Of a stretch of 64,000 bases of DNA, positions 10,265 through 19,048 are shown piece after piece (within the stretch, counting starts at the first letter, position 1; each line of letters starts with the position of its first letter). The notes under the pieces were generated by a model. It had not been told where the DNA came from. It was given only the letters and a program-made list of their open reading frames with translations, and ran no database searches. Source of the DNA: Methylocystis sp. MJC1 (lineage in GTDB: Bacteria > Pseudomonadota > Alphaproteobacteria > Rhizobiales > Beijerinckiaceae); NCBI RefSeq assembly GCF_026427715.1, contig NZ_CP107558.1, forward strand, positions 2,517,001-2,581,000, read 5' to 3'. A program made the translations under genes and the position numbers.

Positions 10265-10268
10265 GGTT

Positions 10269-10598
10269 TCACTTTGTAAGGCCCCCTCCCCAACCCTCCC
10301 CCGCCTTAGCCCGTCGAAAGACGGGCGTCTTTCGACGCCCTATGGCGGGAGAGGGGGGTAGATCGTCGCCTCCATCGAGTTCGCTGATCGCGAGCGTCCC
10401 CTCTCCCGCTTTAGCGGGGGAGGGACAAGGAGGGGGCAAATTCTCCTCTGCGCGCCGGTAGATCTTCTCCAGCACGCCCTCGAACTCTGCGTAAACCTCC
10501 GCATCGGTCACGCGCAAGACTGAAAAGCCGTTATTCGCAAACCACACGTCGCGGAGGCTGTCGCGGTGGAGCTCTGCGGCGGAGCTCGGCGACGGAGC
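10269..10598 (-). pseudogene. DUF559-type endonuclease-like C-terminal remnant
   Basis: Directly after the rsmB-like stop codon, in the same frame, the leftward reading 'LHRDSLRDVWFANNGFSVLR' followed by 'TDAEVYAEFEGVLEKIY' resembles the C-terminal half of DUF559 (very-short-patch-repair-like) proteins. The N-terminal half is absent, there is no credible start (only GTG 10547), and the C-terminal tail is the translated palindromic repeat at 10281-10437. I read it as a decayed fragment rather than a working gene. Confidence 0.5.
10281..10437. repeat. Long imperfect palindrome (C-rich/G-rich arms)
   Basis: The left arm GCCCCCTCCCCAACCCTCCC (continuing to 10304) and the right arm (10414-10437) are reverse complements apart from a few central bases. 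A second inner inverted repeat, CGTCGAAAGACG, lies near 10312. It occupies the guaA upstream region and the 3' end of the DUF559 remnant. Similar C-rich palindromes accompany DUF559 genes in many alphaproteobacteria (general knowledge, not checked here). Confidence 0.6.
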
Positions 10599-11888
10599 CT
10601 ACCCCCGCCGCATCACGCAAACATAGAACCCATCCGTCCCGCTCGTCGCCGGCGAGAGGCGCAACCCCGCCCCAAGTGGCGAAGCAAAGCGGGCAAGGTC
10701 GGACAACCCCGCCCGCTCCGCCATCTCCTCCCCGGACAGCGCCGCAAACTCGGAGTGCGACGCCAGAAACGCCGCCGCCTGCCCCTCATTCTCATCCCGC
10801 AACAGCGAGCATGTCACATAAGCGAGCCGCCCCCCGAGCTTCACGAAGCGCATGGCCTGCTCCAGCAGAGCCGCCTGCTCTTTCAGCCGCAGCTCCAGCG
10901 CGCCGGGGGCGAGGCGCCATTTGGCGTCGGGGTGGCGCCGCCAGGTGCCCGTCCCCGTGCAGGGCGCGTCGATCAGCACGAGGTCGCAGCGCCCCTCGAG
11001 ATCGGCGAGCACATCGGCCTGCCCCTTGGGCTGGCGCACCTGGATATTGCGCGCCCCCGCCCGCTCCAGCCGCTCGTGAATCGGCATGAGTCGGCGGCCG
11101 TCCGCGTCATAGGCGTAGAGCTGCCCCTTGTTGTGCATCTGCCCGGCGAGCGCCAGCGCCTTGCCGCCGCCGCCGGCGCAAAGGTCGAGAACCTGCTCGC
11201 CTGGCGCCGCCGCACAAAGAAGCGAGGCGAGCTGCGAGGCTTCGTCCTGCGGCTCGACGAAACCTTTCACATAAGCGGTTTCGGCGGAAAGCGCCGGCCC
11301 CCTGCCCTGACCCGCGTCGATGCGCAGGCCGATGGGCGACAGCAGCGTGGGCTGCGGATTCAAATGGGAGAGCTTCGCCAGCGCCTGCTCGCGCGAGCCC
11401 TTGAGGATGTTCACACGCAGATCGACCGGCGCGCGGGCGGCAAGAGCCGCGCCTTCTTCCGCCGCGCGGTCTCCGAAGGCGGCGGCAAAGCGCTCGGCGA
11501 GCCATTCGGGGTAATCCCCCCGCACATGGTCGGGCGCGCCGTCCAGCGTCGCCGTCTCCAGCCGCGCGCGCTCGTCGTCGGTAAGCGGGGGCGGCGCATG
11601 GCGTTCGCCCGTGCAGAGCGCAGCGATCGCCGCGGCGTCCATGCCGCGCGCCTCGCGTAGCGCGCCGAGCATGCGCGCGCGGGGGGAATCCGCGCCCATG
11701 ATCCAGGCGGCGGAGGCGGCCTTGCGCAGCGCGTCGAAGACAAGGCTCGCGATCGCCGCGCGATCCTTCGAGCCGGCGAAGCGGTGCGACGCACCCCAAT
11801 CCTTCAACGCCTCGGCGGCGGGGCGGCGGCGCTGCGCGAGATCGTCGAGAATCTCGATCGCGGCGGAAACATGGGCGGCAGGGATCAT
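10599..11888 (-). CDS. RsmB/NOP-family RNA (cytosine-C5) methyltransferase
   Basis: SAM-dependent m5C methyltransferase for rRNA, 429 residues from the chosen start. An N-terminal NusB-like helical domain ('AIEILDDLAQRRRPAAEAL') precedes the Rossmann catalytic domain with the SAM loop 'VLDLCAGGGGKALALA', 'DAPCTGTGTWRRHPDAKWR' (PC catalytic motif) and 'YVTCSLLRDENE' (TCS cysteine motif). ATG 11888 begins the family-like sequence 'MIPAAHVSAAIEIL'; the frame is open further upstream but reads as non-family sequence. The start overlaps the stop of a 23-codon ORF by ATGA. Confidence 0.9.
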   Translation of the reverse strand: MIPAAHVSAAIEILDDLAQRRRPAAEALKDWGASHRFAGSKDRAAIASLVFDALRKAASAAWIMGADSPRARMLGALREARGMDAAAIAALCTGERHAPPPLTDDERARLETATLDGAPDHVRGDYPEWLAERFAAAFGDRAAEEGAALAARAPVDLRVNILKGSREQALAKLSHLNPQPTLLSPIGLRIDAGQGRGPALSAETAYVKGFVEPQDEASQLASLLCAAAPGEQVLDLCAGGGGKALALAGQMHNKGQLYAYDADGRRLMPIHERLERAGARNIQVRQPKGQADVLADLEGRCDLVLIDAPCTGTGTWRRHPDAKWRLAPGALELRLKEQAALLEQAMRFVKLGGRLAYVTCSLLRDENEGQAAAFLASHSEFAALSGEEMAERAGLSDLARFASPLGAGLRLSPATSGTDGFYVCVMRRG

Positions 11889-11956
11889 GGCGGAGGTTCG
11901 GCTTCCCGGGGATAAAGGAAATGGCGGCGCTTTTCGAGATAGGGCTTGCGCGCCAT
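11885..11956 (-). CDS. 23-codon ORF translationally overlapping rsmB-like gene
   Basis: ATG 11956 is preceded by a strong GGAGAGG about 5 nt away. The ORF encodes 'MARKPYLEKRRHFLYPREAE' plus PPP and ends in a TGA that overlaps the rsmB-like ATG as ATGA. The rsmB-like ATG itself has only a weak ribosome-binding site, so ribosomes may reach it by termination-reinitiation from this ORF. The peptide is basic and proline-terminated. I do not recognise it; it may be a small protein or only a coupling device. Confidence 0.45.
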   Translation of the reverse strand: MARKPYLEKRRHFLYPREAEPPP

Positions 11957-12081
11957 GGGGGCCTCTCCTCCCATGCGCGCCGGCCGATTGCAATGCGGCG
12001 AGCGCAAGCGCCACAATTCGGACTTTATGGCCAAGTTGACTTCGCTGCGGCGCAACATGCGCCTGTCATCGGATTGCAATC

Positions 12082-12243
12082 ATGAAATCGCAAAAGAAAA
12101 GCGCCCTGCCGCTTCTGGCTTCGCTTCTTGCTTTGTCGCTCGCCGCCTGCGCGACGCAGCCGCCCCCGCCGCCGGATATTCCGCCGCCGCCCAAGCGCAA
12201 GCTGGACGCCAAGACGCAGCTCGAAACGGGCCGAACCTATTGA
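12082..12243 (+). CDS. Small proline-rich lipoprotein
   Basis: A 53-codon ORF with a basic start (MKSQKK), a hydrophobic stretch and a clear lipobox L-A-A-C (Cys23). The mature part is short: 'CATQPPPPPDIPPPPKRKLD' followed by a 13-residue tail. This is the layout of tiny alphaproteobacterial entericidin- or LptM-like lipoproteins. It has no assigned function. Its last 7 nt overlap the end of the convergent glpX gene. The clean lipobox makes a real gene likely although it is very short. Confidence 0.7.
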   Translation: MKSQKKSALPLLASLLALSLAACATQPPPPPDIPPPPKRKLDAKTQLETGRTY

Positions 12244-13232
12244 AGGCTTAAAAAGGCGCCCGGCCTCCGCCGGGCTCCGATCCGCCGGACGGTGCCGGTC
12301 GCCGAGCGGTAGACCAGCGTCTCGGTCTCGATCCCGCTTTTGTCTAAAACGACGCCGCCGACCAGCCTTCCGTCCGTGACGCCCGTGACGCAGACGACGA
12401 CGTCGCCAGTGACCATGTCGGCCACGCCATATTTCTTGCGCAGGTCCGCCAGCCCATGGCGCAGCGCGCAGGCGCGTTGCTCGGCGGTCTCCAGCACGAG
12501 GCGCCCCTGCATCTGCCCGCCGGCGCAGCGCAGCGCCGCCGCCGCCAGCACACCCTGCGGCGCGCCGCCGGAGCCGAGATACATGTCGACGCCCGTCTCT
12601 TCCGGGTTTGTGACGAAGATGACCCCCGCCACGTCGCCGTCGGTGATCAGCCGCACGCAGGCGCCGGCCTTGCGGCATTTGGAGACGATCTGGGCGTGGC
12701 GCGGACGATCGAGCACGCAGACGGTGATCTCGCCCGTGGTCACGCCCTTGGCCTCGGCCAAGGCGCGGACATTCTCGGCCGGGTCGCGGTCGAGATCGAC
12801 GACGCCCTCGGGATAGCCGGGGCCGATCGCGATCTTGTCCATATAGCAGTCGGGCGCATGGAGCAGGGCCCCGGACGAGGCGGCCGCGGCGATCGCAATC
12901 GCCCCCGCCTGGTCCTTGGCGCAGAGCGTCGCCCCTTCGAGCGGCGCCACGGCCAGCTCCACGCGCATGCCTGAGACGGCGCCAATCTCCAGACCGACGT
13001 GGAGCCCGGCGGAATCGCCGCTTTCCTCTTCGCCGATCACGACGCGGCCGCGCACAGGCAGGCGGGCCAGCTCTTCGCGCATCGCCGCGGCGGCGGCGCG
13101 GTCGGCGGCCATTTCATCGCCACGGCCGCGCCAACGCGCGGCGGCGACGGCGGCGCGCTCGGTGGCGCGCGCCAGCTCGATCGTCAGCAGACGCTCCACC
13201 GCCGCAGGGTCCAATCTGGAGGATTGTGACAT
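12237..13232 (-). CDS. glpX: Class II fructose-1,6-bisphosphatase
   Basis: Dephosphorylates fructose-1,6-bisphosphate (in many methylotrophs and autotrophs also sedoheptulose bisphosphate). The 331 residues match GlpX in length and landmarks: 'GRGDEMAADRAAA', the metal-site region 'GRVVIGEEESGDSAGLHVG', 'AVAPLEGATLCAKDQAGAIA', 'CYMDKIAIGP' and 'DMYLGSGGAPQGVLAAAALR'. It is 20 bp downstream of hom on the same strand, a pairing common in alphaproteobacteria. It ends inside the 3' end of the small lipoprotein gene. Confidence 0.94.
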   Translation of the reverse strand: MSQSSRLDPAAVERLLTIELARATERAAVAAARWRGRGDEMAADRAAAAAMREELARLPVRGRVVIGEEESGDSAGLHVGLEIGAVSGMRVELAVAPLEGATLCAKDQAGAIAIAAAASSGALLHAPDCYMDKIAIGPGYPEGVVDLDRDPAENVRALAEAKGVTTGEITVCVLDRPRHAQIVSKCRKAGACVRLITDGDVAGVIFVTNPEETGVDMYLGSGGAPQGVLAAAALRCAGGQMQGRLVLETAEQRACALRHGLADLRKKYGVADMVTGDVVVCVTGVTDGRLVGGVVLDKSGIETETLVYRSATGTVRRIGARRRPGAFLSLQ

Positions 13233-13251
13233 TTGCGCTCTCCGCGCCGTG

Positions 13252-14550
13252 CTATTCCCGCTCGATGCGGATTACCTGGGCGCGCGACACGATCGTCCCG
13301 TCCTGGAAGATCAGGTCCAGCGCCTCGCGCACCAGATGTTCGCTCGTCGCATGGGTGATGAGGATGACGTCGACGCAGGCGCCGGGCGCGCCGCGGCTGC
13401 CACGCTGCATGATGCTGTCGAGCGAAATCTGCCGCTCGGCCATGCGCGTCGCGATCTTCGCGAAGGCGCCGGCGACATCCTTCACCGACATGCGGATGTA
13501 ATAGCCGCCCTCGTGCCGGCGCATCGGCGTGCGTTTCAGCTCTGTGAGCTGGCTCGACGGCAGGCCGAAAGGCGCCGAGCGCACGCCCTTGGCGATGTCG
13601 GCGATGTCGGCGACCACGGCGGACGCAGTAGCGTCGCCGCCGGCGCCGGGACCGACAAGAGTGAGCTCATGTACGGCGTCGGCGTCGATGGTGACGGCGT
13701 TGAGCACGCCCATCACCTGGGCGATTGCGCTGTTCTTGCTCACCATTGTCGGATGCACGCGCTGCTCGATGCCCTCCGCCGTGCGCTGGGCGACGCCGAG
13801 AAGCTTGATGCGGAAGCCGAGCTCGTCCGCCGCCTCGATGTCGGCGAGCGTGACCCGCTCGATGCCCTCGATGTCGATCGACTGCGCCGAAATGCGCGTC
13901 CCGAAGGCGAGCGAGGTGAGGATCGCGAGTTTATGGGCGGTGTCGAAGCCGCCGATGTCGAAGGTCGGGTCCGCCTCGGCGTAGCCGAGCCTTTGCGCCT
14001 CGCTCAGGCACGCCTCGAAGGAAAGCTGCTCGCGCTCCATGCGCGATAATATGTAATTGCAAGTGCCGTTGAGAATGCCATAGACGCGCTCGATCGAATT
14101 GCCGGCGAGGCCCTCGCGCAGCGTCTTGACGATCGGAATGCCGCCAGCGACCGAGGCCTCGAAGGAGAGCGCGACGCGTTTCTCCTCGGCGAGCTGGGTC
14201 AGATGCAGCCCATGGGCGGCGAGCAGCGCCTTATTGGCGGTGACGACCGGCTTGCCATGGGCGAGCGCCGTCTCGACGCTGGCGCGCGCCGGGCCTTCCG
14301 AGCCGCCGATCAGCTCGACGAAAAGGTCGATCGTCTCCGAGGTTGCGAGCTTGACCGGATCGCTGAAAAATTCCGCGCCGGAGAAATCGGCGTCGCGCTT
14401 CTTGCCCGCGTCGCGCGCCGAAACGCCCGTGACGACGATGCGGCGGCCGGTGCGCGCCGTGAGCGCCTGCTCCTGACGCTGGAGAAGCCGCGCAACCGCC
14501 GCGCCGACGGTTCCGAGCCCCGCGATGCCGACGCGCAAAATCTCCGACAT
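13252..14550 (-). CDS. hom: Homoserine dehydrogenase
   Basis: Reduces aspartate semialdehyde to homoserine for Met, Thr and Ile synthesis. The 432 residues hold an N-terminal NAD(P) fold ('VGIAGLGTVGAAVARLL'), the catalytic domain ('VTANKALLAAHG', 'GILNGTCNYILSRME', 'EADPTFDIGGFDTAHKLAIL'), and a C-terminal ACT domain ('YYIRMSVKDVAGAFAKIATR') that usually gives feedback control by threonine. It is co-directional with glpX, 19 bp apart. Confidence 0.96.
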   Translation of the reverse strand: MSEILRVGIAGLGTVGAAVARLLQRQEQALTARTGRRIVVTGVSARDAGKKRDADFSGAEFFSDPVKLATSETIDLFVELIGGSEGPARASVETALAHGKPVVTANKALLAAHGLHLTQLAEEKRVALSFEASVAGGIPIVKTLREGLAGNSIERVYGILNGTCNYILSRMEREQLSFEACLSEAQRLGYAEADPTFDIGGFDTAHKLAILTSLAFGTRISAQSIDIEGIERVTLADIEAADELGFRIKLLGVAQRTAEGIEQRVHPTMVSKNSAIAQVMGVLNAVTIDADAVHELTLVGPGAGGDATASAVVADIADIAKGVRSAPFGLPSSQLTELKRTPMRRHEGGYYIRMSVKDVAGAFAKIATRMAERQISLDSIMQRGSRGAPGACVDVILITHATSEHLVREALDLIFQDGTIVSRAQVIRIERE

Positions 14551-14705
14551 TTCGACCCTTCCGGGAAAGACTGAGCCGCCCGGAAAGACCGGGCCTTAGG
14601 GTGCAGCCTTGTGCACGATTCCGTAGAGGGGATCAAGGAAGCGCCGCAAAAAGGGCGCGCGAGCGCCCTAGCTTAAAGAGAAGCCAGCAAGCGGGATGAC
14701 CACCG

Positions 14706-15338
14706 ATGGCCGCCATCTACTGGAGCAACTTTCTAGCGGCTTTGGTAACGCTTGCGGTCGTCGTCGAGCCCGCCGGTCTCGCGCCCATCTTCCTCGCGGC
14801 GACGGCGCGTGAAACCCGGGCGGCGCGCGCACAAATCGCGCTGCGGGCCTGCCTTTACGCCTTTCTGATCCTCACGGGCGCGGCCTTGGGCGGCGAGGCG
14901 CTGCTGCGCGCGCTGGGCATCACCCTGCCCGCCTTCCGCATCGCCGGGGGGCTGCTGCTCTTTTCCATCGCCTCGGAGATGGTGATCGGCGTGCGGATCG
15001 GCCGCGACGCGGCGACGGCGGCCCAGGCGATCGATGAGAGCGCCCGCCACATCGCCGCCTTTCCACTGGCGATCCCGCTGATGGCTGGCCCCGGCGCGAT
15101 TACCGCGACTCTGCTCATCGCTGGCGAAGCGCATGGCGACCCGCTCCAGCTCGCGACGCTCATCGGCGCGATTTCTGTGGTGTTGGCGCTGTGCTGGGCG
15201 GTCTGCCGCCTGGCGACGAGCGTGGAGCGCCTGATCGGCGCCTCGGTGAGCGTGGTGATGGAAAAGCTGATCGGCGTGCTTCTCGCATCGCTCGCCGTGC
15301 AATATGTCGTCGACGGGACCCGGAGTCTGTTGTCTTGA
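14706..15338 (+). CDS. MarC-family integral membrane protein
   Basis: 210 residues with six predicted membrane helices and MarC-family landmarks: 'VVVEPAGLAPIFLAAT' near the N-terminus and 'PLAIPLMAGPGAITATLLIA' in the second half, two related proline/glycine helices forming an internal repeat. The family's function is still uncertain (once linked to multiple antibiotic resistance, later disputed). It is divergent from hom across 155 bp and is followed by a family-A repeat. Confidence 0.88.
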   Translation: MAAIYWSNFLAALVTLAVVVEPAGLAPIFLAATARETRAARAQIALRACLYAFLILTGAALGGEALLRALGITLPAFRIAGGLLLFSIASEMVIGVRIGRDAATAAQAIDESARHIAAFPLAIPLMAGPGAITATLLIAGEAHGDPLQLATLIGAISVVLALCWAVCRLATSVERLIGASVSVVMEKLIGVLLASLAVQYVVDGTRSLLS

Positions 15339-15353
15339 TGGGCGCCCCGCGCC

Positions 15354-15431
15354 GTCATTGCGAGGCGCGAAGCGACGAAGCAATCCAGAGCCAGGATGAC
15401 GCTCTGGATTGCTTCGCTTCGCTCGCAATGA
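15354..15431. repeat. Palindromic repeat family A, copy 1
   Basis: Begins GTCATTGCGAG and ends CTCGCAATGA, with inner arms GAAGCAATCCAGAGC and GCTCTGGATTGCTTCG. It lies between marC and the convergent cytochrome c1 gene. Other copies are at 21689, 28787, 32754 and 55822. Confidence 0.85.
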
Positions 15432-15448
15432 ACGGATGTCTTACGTGC

Positions 15449-16300
15449 TCAATGCGCCACGTTCGACCAGATCTTGCGCTTGGTGAAATAGAGCAGCACG
15501 GCGAATACGAACAGGAAGGCGAGCACTGCCTGCCCGATATGCTTGCGGGCGTCGAGATGCGGCTCGGCCACCCACATCATAAAGGCCGTGACGTCCTTGG
15601 CGTATTGGTCGACGGTCTGCGGCGCGCCGTCGTCATAGGTTACCGCGCCATCGGAGAGCGGCGGCGGCATGCCGATGCGGTTGCCGGGCATATAGGCGTT
15701 GTAGAATTGGCCGTCGGGGATTTTCATCCCATGCGGCGCCTCGCCATAGCCCTTCAGCAGCGAGGCGATGTAGTCGACGCCATGCTCCTGATAGGAGAAG
15801 CCCGGCAGCGCGTCGAAGAGGAAGGTCGGGAAGCCGCGCCCATATCCGCGCGCCTTGGCGAGGACCGACATATCCGGCGGATAGGCGCCCGACATCGCCG
15901 CGCGCGCCGCCTGCTCATTGGCGAAGGGCGGCGGGAAGCGGTCGCTCGGCCGCCCCGGGCGATCGAAATAATCCCCCGTGTCGTTCGGACCGTCCTTGAC
16001 CTTGTAGGTCGCGGCGAGGTCGGCGACTTCCTTCTCGGAAAACTCTGGTCCGCCCGGCTGGCTCAGATTGCGGAAGGCCAGCATTTTGATCGAATGGCAG
16101 GTGGAGCAGACTTCCTTATAGACCTTGAAGCCGCGGCGCAGCTGCGCCTTGTCGTAGCTGCCGAAGACGCCCGCGAAGCTCCAGCTATGGACCTCCGGCT
16201 TCTTCTCGTGATGCCCGGACTCGGCGTAGGCAGGCGCGCCCGCCAGCGCCCCGGCAAGCAGGGCCGCGCCCGAAAGGAAAGACAGAAAACTGCGCTTCAT
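15449..16300 (-). CDS. petC: Cytochrome bc1 complex, cytochrome c1 subunit
   Basis: Membrane-anchored c-type cytochrome that passes electrons from the Rieske centre to soluble cytochrome c. From ATG 16300 (AAGGA 7 nt upstream) the 283-residue product has a cleavable signal ('GALAGAPAYAES'), the haem site C65-S-T-C68-H69, the 'AYMPGNRIGMPPPLSDGAV' region with a Met ligand, and a C-terminal anchor helix ('AVLAFLFVFAVLLYF') followed by basic residues. It is last in the leftward operon Rieske-cyt b-cyt c1. Cytochromes b and c1 are separate genes here, not the fused fbcH form of Bradyrhizobium. Confidence 0.95.
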   Translation of the reverse strand: MKRSFLSFLSGAALLAGALAGAPAYAESGHHEKKPEVHSWSFAGVFGSYDKAQLRRGFKVYKEVCSTCHSIKMLAFRNLSQPGGPEFSEKEVADLAATYKVKDGPNDTGDYFDRPGRPSDRFPPPFANEQAARAAMSGAYPPDMSVLAKARGYGRGFPTFLFDALPGFSYQEHGVDYIASLLKGYGEAPHGMKIPDGQFYNAYMPGNRIGMPPPLSDGAVTYDDGAPQTVDQYAKDVTAFMMWVAEPHLDARKHIGQAVLAFLFVFAVLLYFTKRKIWSNVAH

Positions 16301-16334
16301 CGAGGAGTCCTTGAGTGCAAAGAAGGATCGCGCG

Positions 16335-17573
16335 TCAAGCATGGGCGGTCTTCCCCGTGGCGACGGCGGCGTCGATCGACTCCGGCACGGGCTCGGTCGT
16401 TTCGACTTTGCCGAGCCAGGGCAGGATCACGATGAAATGCAGGAAATAGTAGAAGGAGAAGATGCGGGCGAGCCACAGATAGACGCCTTCCGCCGGCTGC
16501 GCGCCGAGATAGCCGAGTCCGACGCACACCGCGACGAAGACCCAGTAGAATTTGCGGAAGAGCGGCCGGAAGCTGCCCGACTTCACCTTCGACGTGTCGA
16601 GCCAGGGCAGAGCCATGGTGATCAGGATCGACAGGAACAGCGCAATGACGCCGAGGAGCTTGTTCGGGATGGCGCGCAGGATCGCGTAGAAGGGCAGGAA
16701 ATACCACTCCGGCACGATATGCGGCGGCGTCACCAGCGGGTTAGCCTCGATGTAGTTGTCCGGATGGCCGAGATAATTCGGCACGAAGAACATCATCCAG
16801 GCGTACAGCACGAGGAAGGCGCCGATGGCGAAACCATCCTTCAGCGTCGCATAGGGCGTAAAGGGCACGGTGTCCTTCTTGAGGTCCTTCACCTCGACGC
16901 CGGTCGGATTGTTCTGTCCCGTCACATGCAGCGCCCAGACATGCAGCGCGACGATCGCCACGATGATGAAGGGCAAGAGATAATGCAGGGCGAAGAAGCG
17001 GTTCAGCGTCGGATTATCGACCGAATAGCCGCCGAGGAGCCAGGTGGTGATCGCGGTCCCCACCACCGGGATCGCCGAGAATAGGTTGGTGATCACCGTC
17101 GCGGCCCAGAAGGACATCTGGCCCCAGGGCAGGACATAGCCGAGGAAGCCCGTCGCCATCATCACCATGAAGATGAGGACGCCGAGGATCCACAGCACCT
17201 CGCGCGGCTCCTTGTAGGAGCCGTAATACATGCCGCGGAAGATGTGGAGATAGACGGCGAGGAAGAACATGGAGGCGCCATTGGCGTGCGCATAACGCAG
17301 CGCCCAGCCCCAGTTCACGTCGCGCATGATCTTTTCGACGGAGTCGAAGGCGAGCGTCGTCTCGCCCGTGTAGTGCATGGCGAGCACCACGCCCGTGACG
17401 ATCTGCGCCACCAGCATGAAGGAGAGGATGGCGCCGAAGGTCCACATGTAGTTCAGGTTCTTCGGCGTCGGATAGGCGACGAAGGAGTCGTACATGAAGC
17501 TGATGATCGGCAGCCGGCGCTCCAGCCAACGGGCGAAGCCGCTTTTGGGCGTGTATTGGGAATGTCCGCTCAT
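16335..17573 (-). CDS. petB: Cytochrome bc1 complex, cytochrome b subunit
   Basis: Quinol-oxidising membrane core of complex III, 412 residues with eight membrane helices. Recognised by '[13 protein letters not shown]' and '[12 protein letters not shown]' around the haem/Qo region, haem ligand His residues in TM2 and TM4 ('[15 protein letters not shown]', '[20 protein letters not shown]'), and the Qo motif P-E-W-Y in '[16 protein letters not shown]'. It lies between the Rieske and cytochrome c1 genes. Confidence 0.97.
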   Translation of the reverse strand: MSGHSQYTPKSGFARWLERRLPIISFMYDSFVAYPTPKNLNYMWTFGAILSFMLVAQIVTGVVLAMHYTGETTLAFDSVEKIMRDVNWGWALRYAHANGASMFFLAVYLHIFRGMYYGSYKEPREVLWILGVLIFMVMMATGFLGYVLPWGQMSFWAATVITNLFSAIPVVGTAITTWLLGGYSVDNPTLNRFFALHYLLPFIIVAIVALHVWALHVTGQNNPTGVEVKDLKKDTVPFTPYATLKDGFAIGAFLVLYAWMMFFVPNYLGHPDNYIEANPLVTPPHIVPEWYFLPFYAILRAIPNKLLGVIALFLSILITMALPWLDTSKVKSGSFRPLFRKFYWVFVAVCVGLGYLGAQPAEGVYLWLARIFSFYYFLHFIVILPWLGKVETTEPVPESIDAAVATGKTAHA

Positions 17574-17636
17574 TGGAACTTTCTCGAATGGATCGATGGC
17601 GACGAAGGACGCGAGAAATGCGGAAAGGCGCTCGGC

Positions 17637-18170
17637 CTATCCGATCTTGATTTTCTTGTCGCTGACGAAAGCGTAGGGCGGCACCTCGAGGTTGGAGGGC
17701 GCCGGGCCGCTGCGGATACGGCCGGAGACGTCATAGGTCGAGCCGTGGCACGGGCAGAACCAGCCGTCGAATTCGCCGGCCTTGCCGGTCGGAATGCAGC
17801 CGAGATGGGTGCAGACGCCGATGACCACGAGCCATTCAGGCTTCTGGACGCGCTTGGAATCGGGCTGGGGATCGGGAAGTTCGGCGAGCGGCGTGTCCTC
17901 GGCGGCCTTGATTTCCTCCGGCGTGCGGCGACGCACGAAGACCGGCTTGCCGCGCCATTTGACGGTGACGATCTGGCCGACGGCGACGGAGGACAAATCC
18001 ACTTCCGTGGAGGCCAGCGCCAGGGTCGAAGCGTCGGGATTCATCTGCGAGATCAGCGGCCAGACCATGCCGCCGGCGGCGACCGTCGCGGCCGCGCCCG
18101 TCGCGATATAGAGAATGTCTCGACGGCTCGGCTCGGCCGGCGTATTTTCGGTGACGTTCTTGCTGCTCAC
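17637..18170 (-). CDS. petA: Ubiquinol-cytochrome c reductase Rieske iron-sulfur subunit
   Basis: Carries the 2Fe-2S centre that takes electrons from quinol. 177 residues from GTG 18170, which has AGAGG 7 nt upstream; a TTG at 18188 is in frame but less likely. Features are 'SRRDILYIATGAAATVAAGG' (Tat-type signal anchor with a single twin Arg), then the Rieske ligands 'CTHLGC' and 'CPCHGSTYD' with the bridging disulfide cysteines of the bc1 class. First gene of the leftward pet operon. Confidence 0.95.
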   Translation of the reverse strand: MSSKNVTENTPAEPSRRDILYIATGAAATVAAGGMVWPLISQMNPDASTLALASTEVDLSSVAVGQIVTVKWRGKPVFVRRRTPEEIKAAEDTPLAELPDPQPDSKRVQKPEWLVVIGVCTHLGCIPTGKAGEFDGWFCPCHGSTYDVSGRIRSGPAPSNLEVPPYAFVSDKKIKIG

Positions 18171-18450
18171 GCCCTGACCTCTTCCCAATCGCTGCGAATA
18201 AAGAGCGCTCGGCTGGCAAGCGCAAGCTCCACTCGCAGCAATCGTTCCACTTTTTCGCAGCTTGCGCTACCCCGTGGCGGCGGCGCCGGTGCGGCGCGCA
18301 ACGGTTGAACCCCGTCCGCGCGCGGCTTATGTGGCGCCATTCCGCCATCATGTCCACAAGCGGAAGCCGGGATTTTTCGCCGTTTCCCTTCGCAGCGCAC
18401 AATCGCGGCGATTTGCCGCAAAGCTTTGACTTTCCGCAGGATCGACCTTC

Positions 18451-18936
18451 ATGCCGCCGCTCGCGCTCGCACTCTATCAACCGGATATCCCCCAAAACGC
18501 CGGAACGATGCTGCGCATGTGCGCCTGTCTGGGCGTCGAGGCCGCGATCATCGGCCCGCCGGGGTTTCCGGTGACGGACGCCGCCTTTCGGCGGGCCGGG
18601 ATGGATTATCTCGACCTGGTGACAATTCTCCGGCACGCCTCCTTCGACGCCTTTCAGGCCTGGCGGGCCGCGCAGGCCGCCGAGGGTCGGCGCCGACGGC
18701 TCATTCTTCTCTCCACCCGCGCCGACCTGCCCTACACGGCCAGCAAATATGAGTCCGGCGACATTCTCATGGTCGGGCGCGAATCGGCCGGCGTGCCGGA
18801 CGGCGTCTTCGCTGCGGCGGACCTTGCCGTCACGATCCCCATGAAGCCCCAGGCGAGGTCTCTCAATGTCGCGGTTTCCGCGGCCATGGTCGTCGGTGAG
18901 GCGCTGCGGCAGATCGGCGGCAACCAAACCGAGTGA
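18451..18936 (+). CDS. trmL: tRNA (cytidine/uridine-34 2'-O)-methyltransferase, TrmL type
   Basis: A small SPOUT methyltransferase of 161 residues that methylates the wobble ribose of tRNA-Leu. Family landmarks: 'LALYQPDIPQNAGTMLRMCACLG' at the N-terminus, 'DYLDLVTILRH', and the trefoil-knot SAM site 'ILMVGRESAGVPDGV' with 'AVTIPMKPQARSLNVAVSAAMV'. It is divergent from the pet operon across 280 bp that should hold both promoters. Confidence 0.93.
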   Translation: MPPLALALYQPDIPQNAGTMLRMCACLGVEAAIIGPPGFPVTDAAFRRAGMDYLDLVTILRHASFDAFQAWRAAQAAEGRRRRLILLSTRADLPYTASKYESGDILMVGRESAGVPDGVFAAADLAVTIPMKPQARSLNVAVSAAMVVGEALRQIGGNQTE

Positions 18937-19048
18937 ACAGGCGTTATCTCCCTGTGCGCCGCCGCATGTCGGGCGGCGGCCCGCTGACCTAGATTGCCAT
19001 CGACCGCCAATTTCAAAGCGACCTTCATGAGCGATCAGGGAGGAAAAA

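Noticed and set aside
8447..10279. 610-codon rightward open frame opposite guaA
   Set aside because: It is the antisense of guaA, rich in Arg/Ala/His with no family sequence; a product of high GC.
15354..15431. CRISPR-like repeats among the dispersed palindromes
   Set aside because: Copies are thousands of bases apart, not arrayed with uniform spacers, and no cas gene is present.
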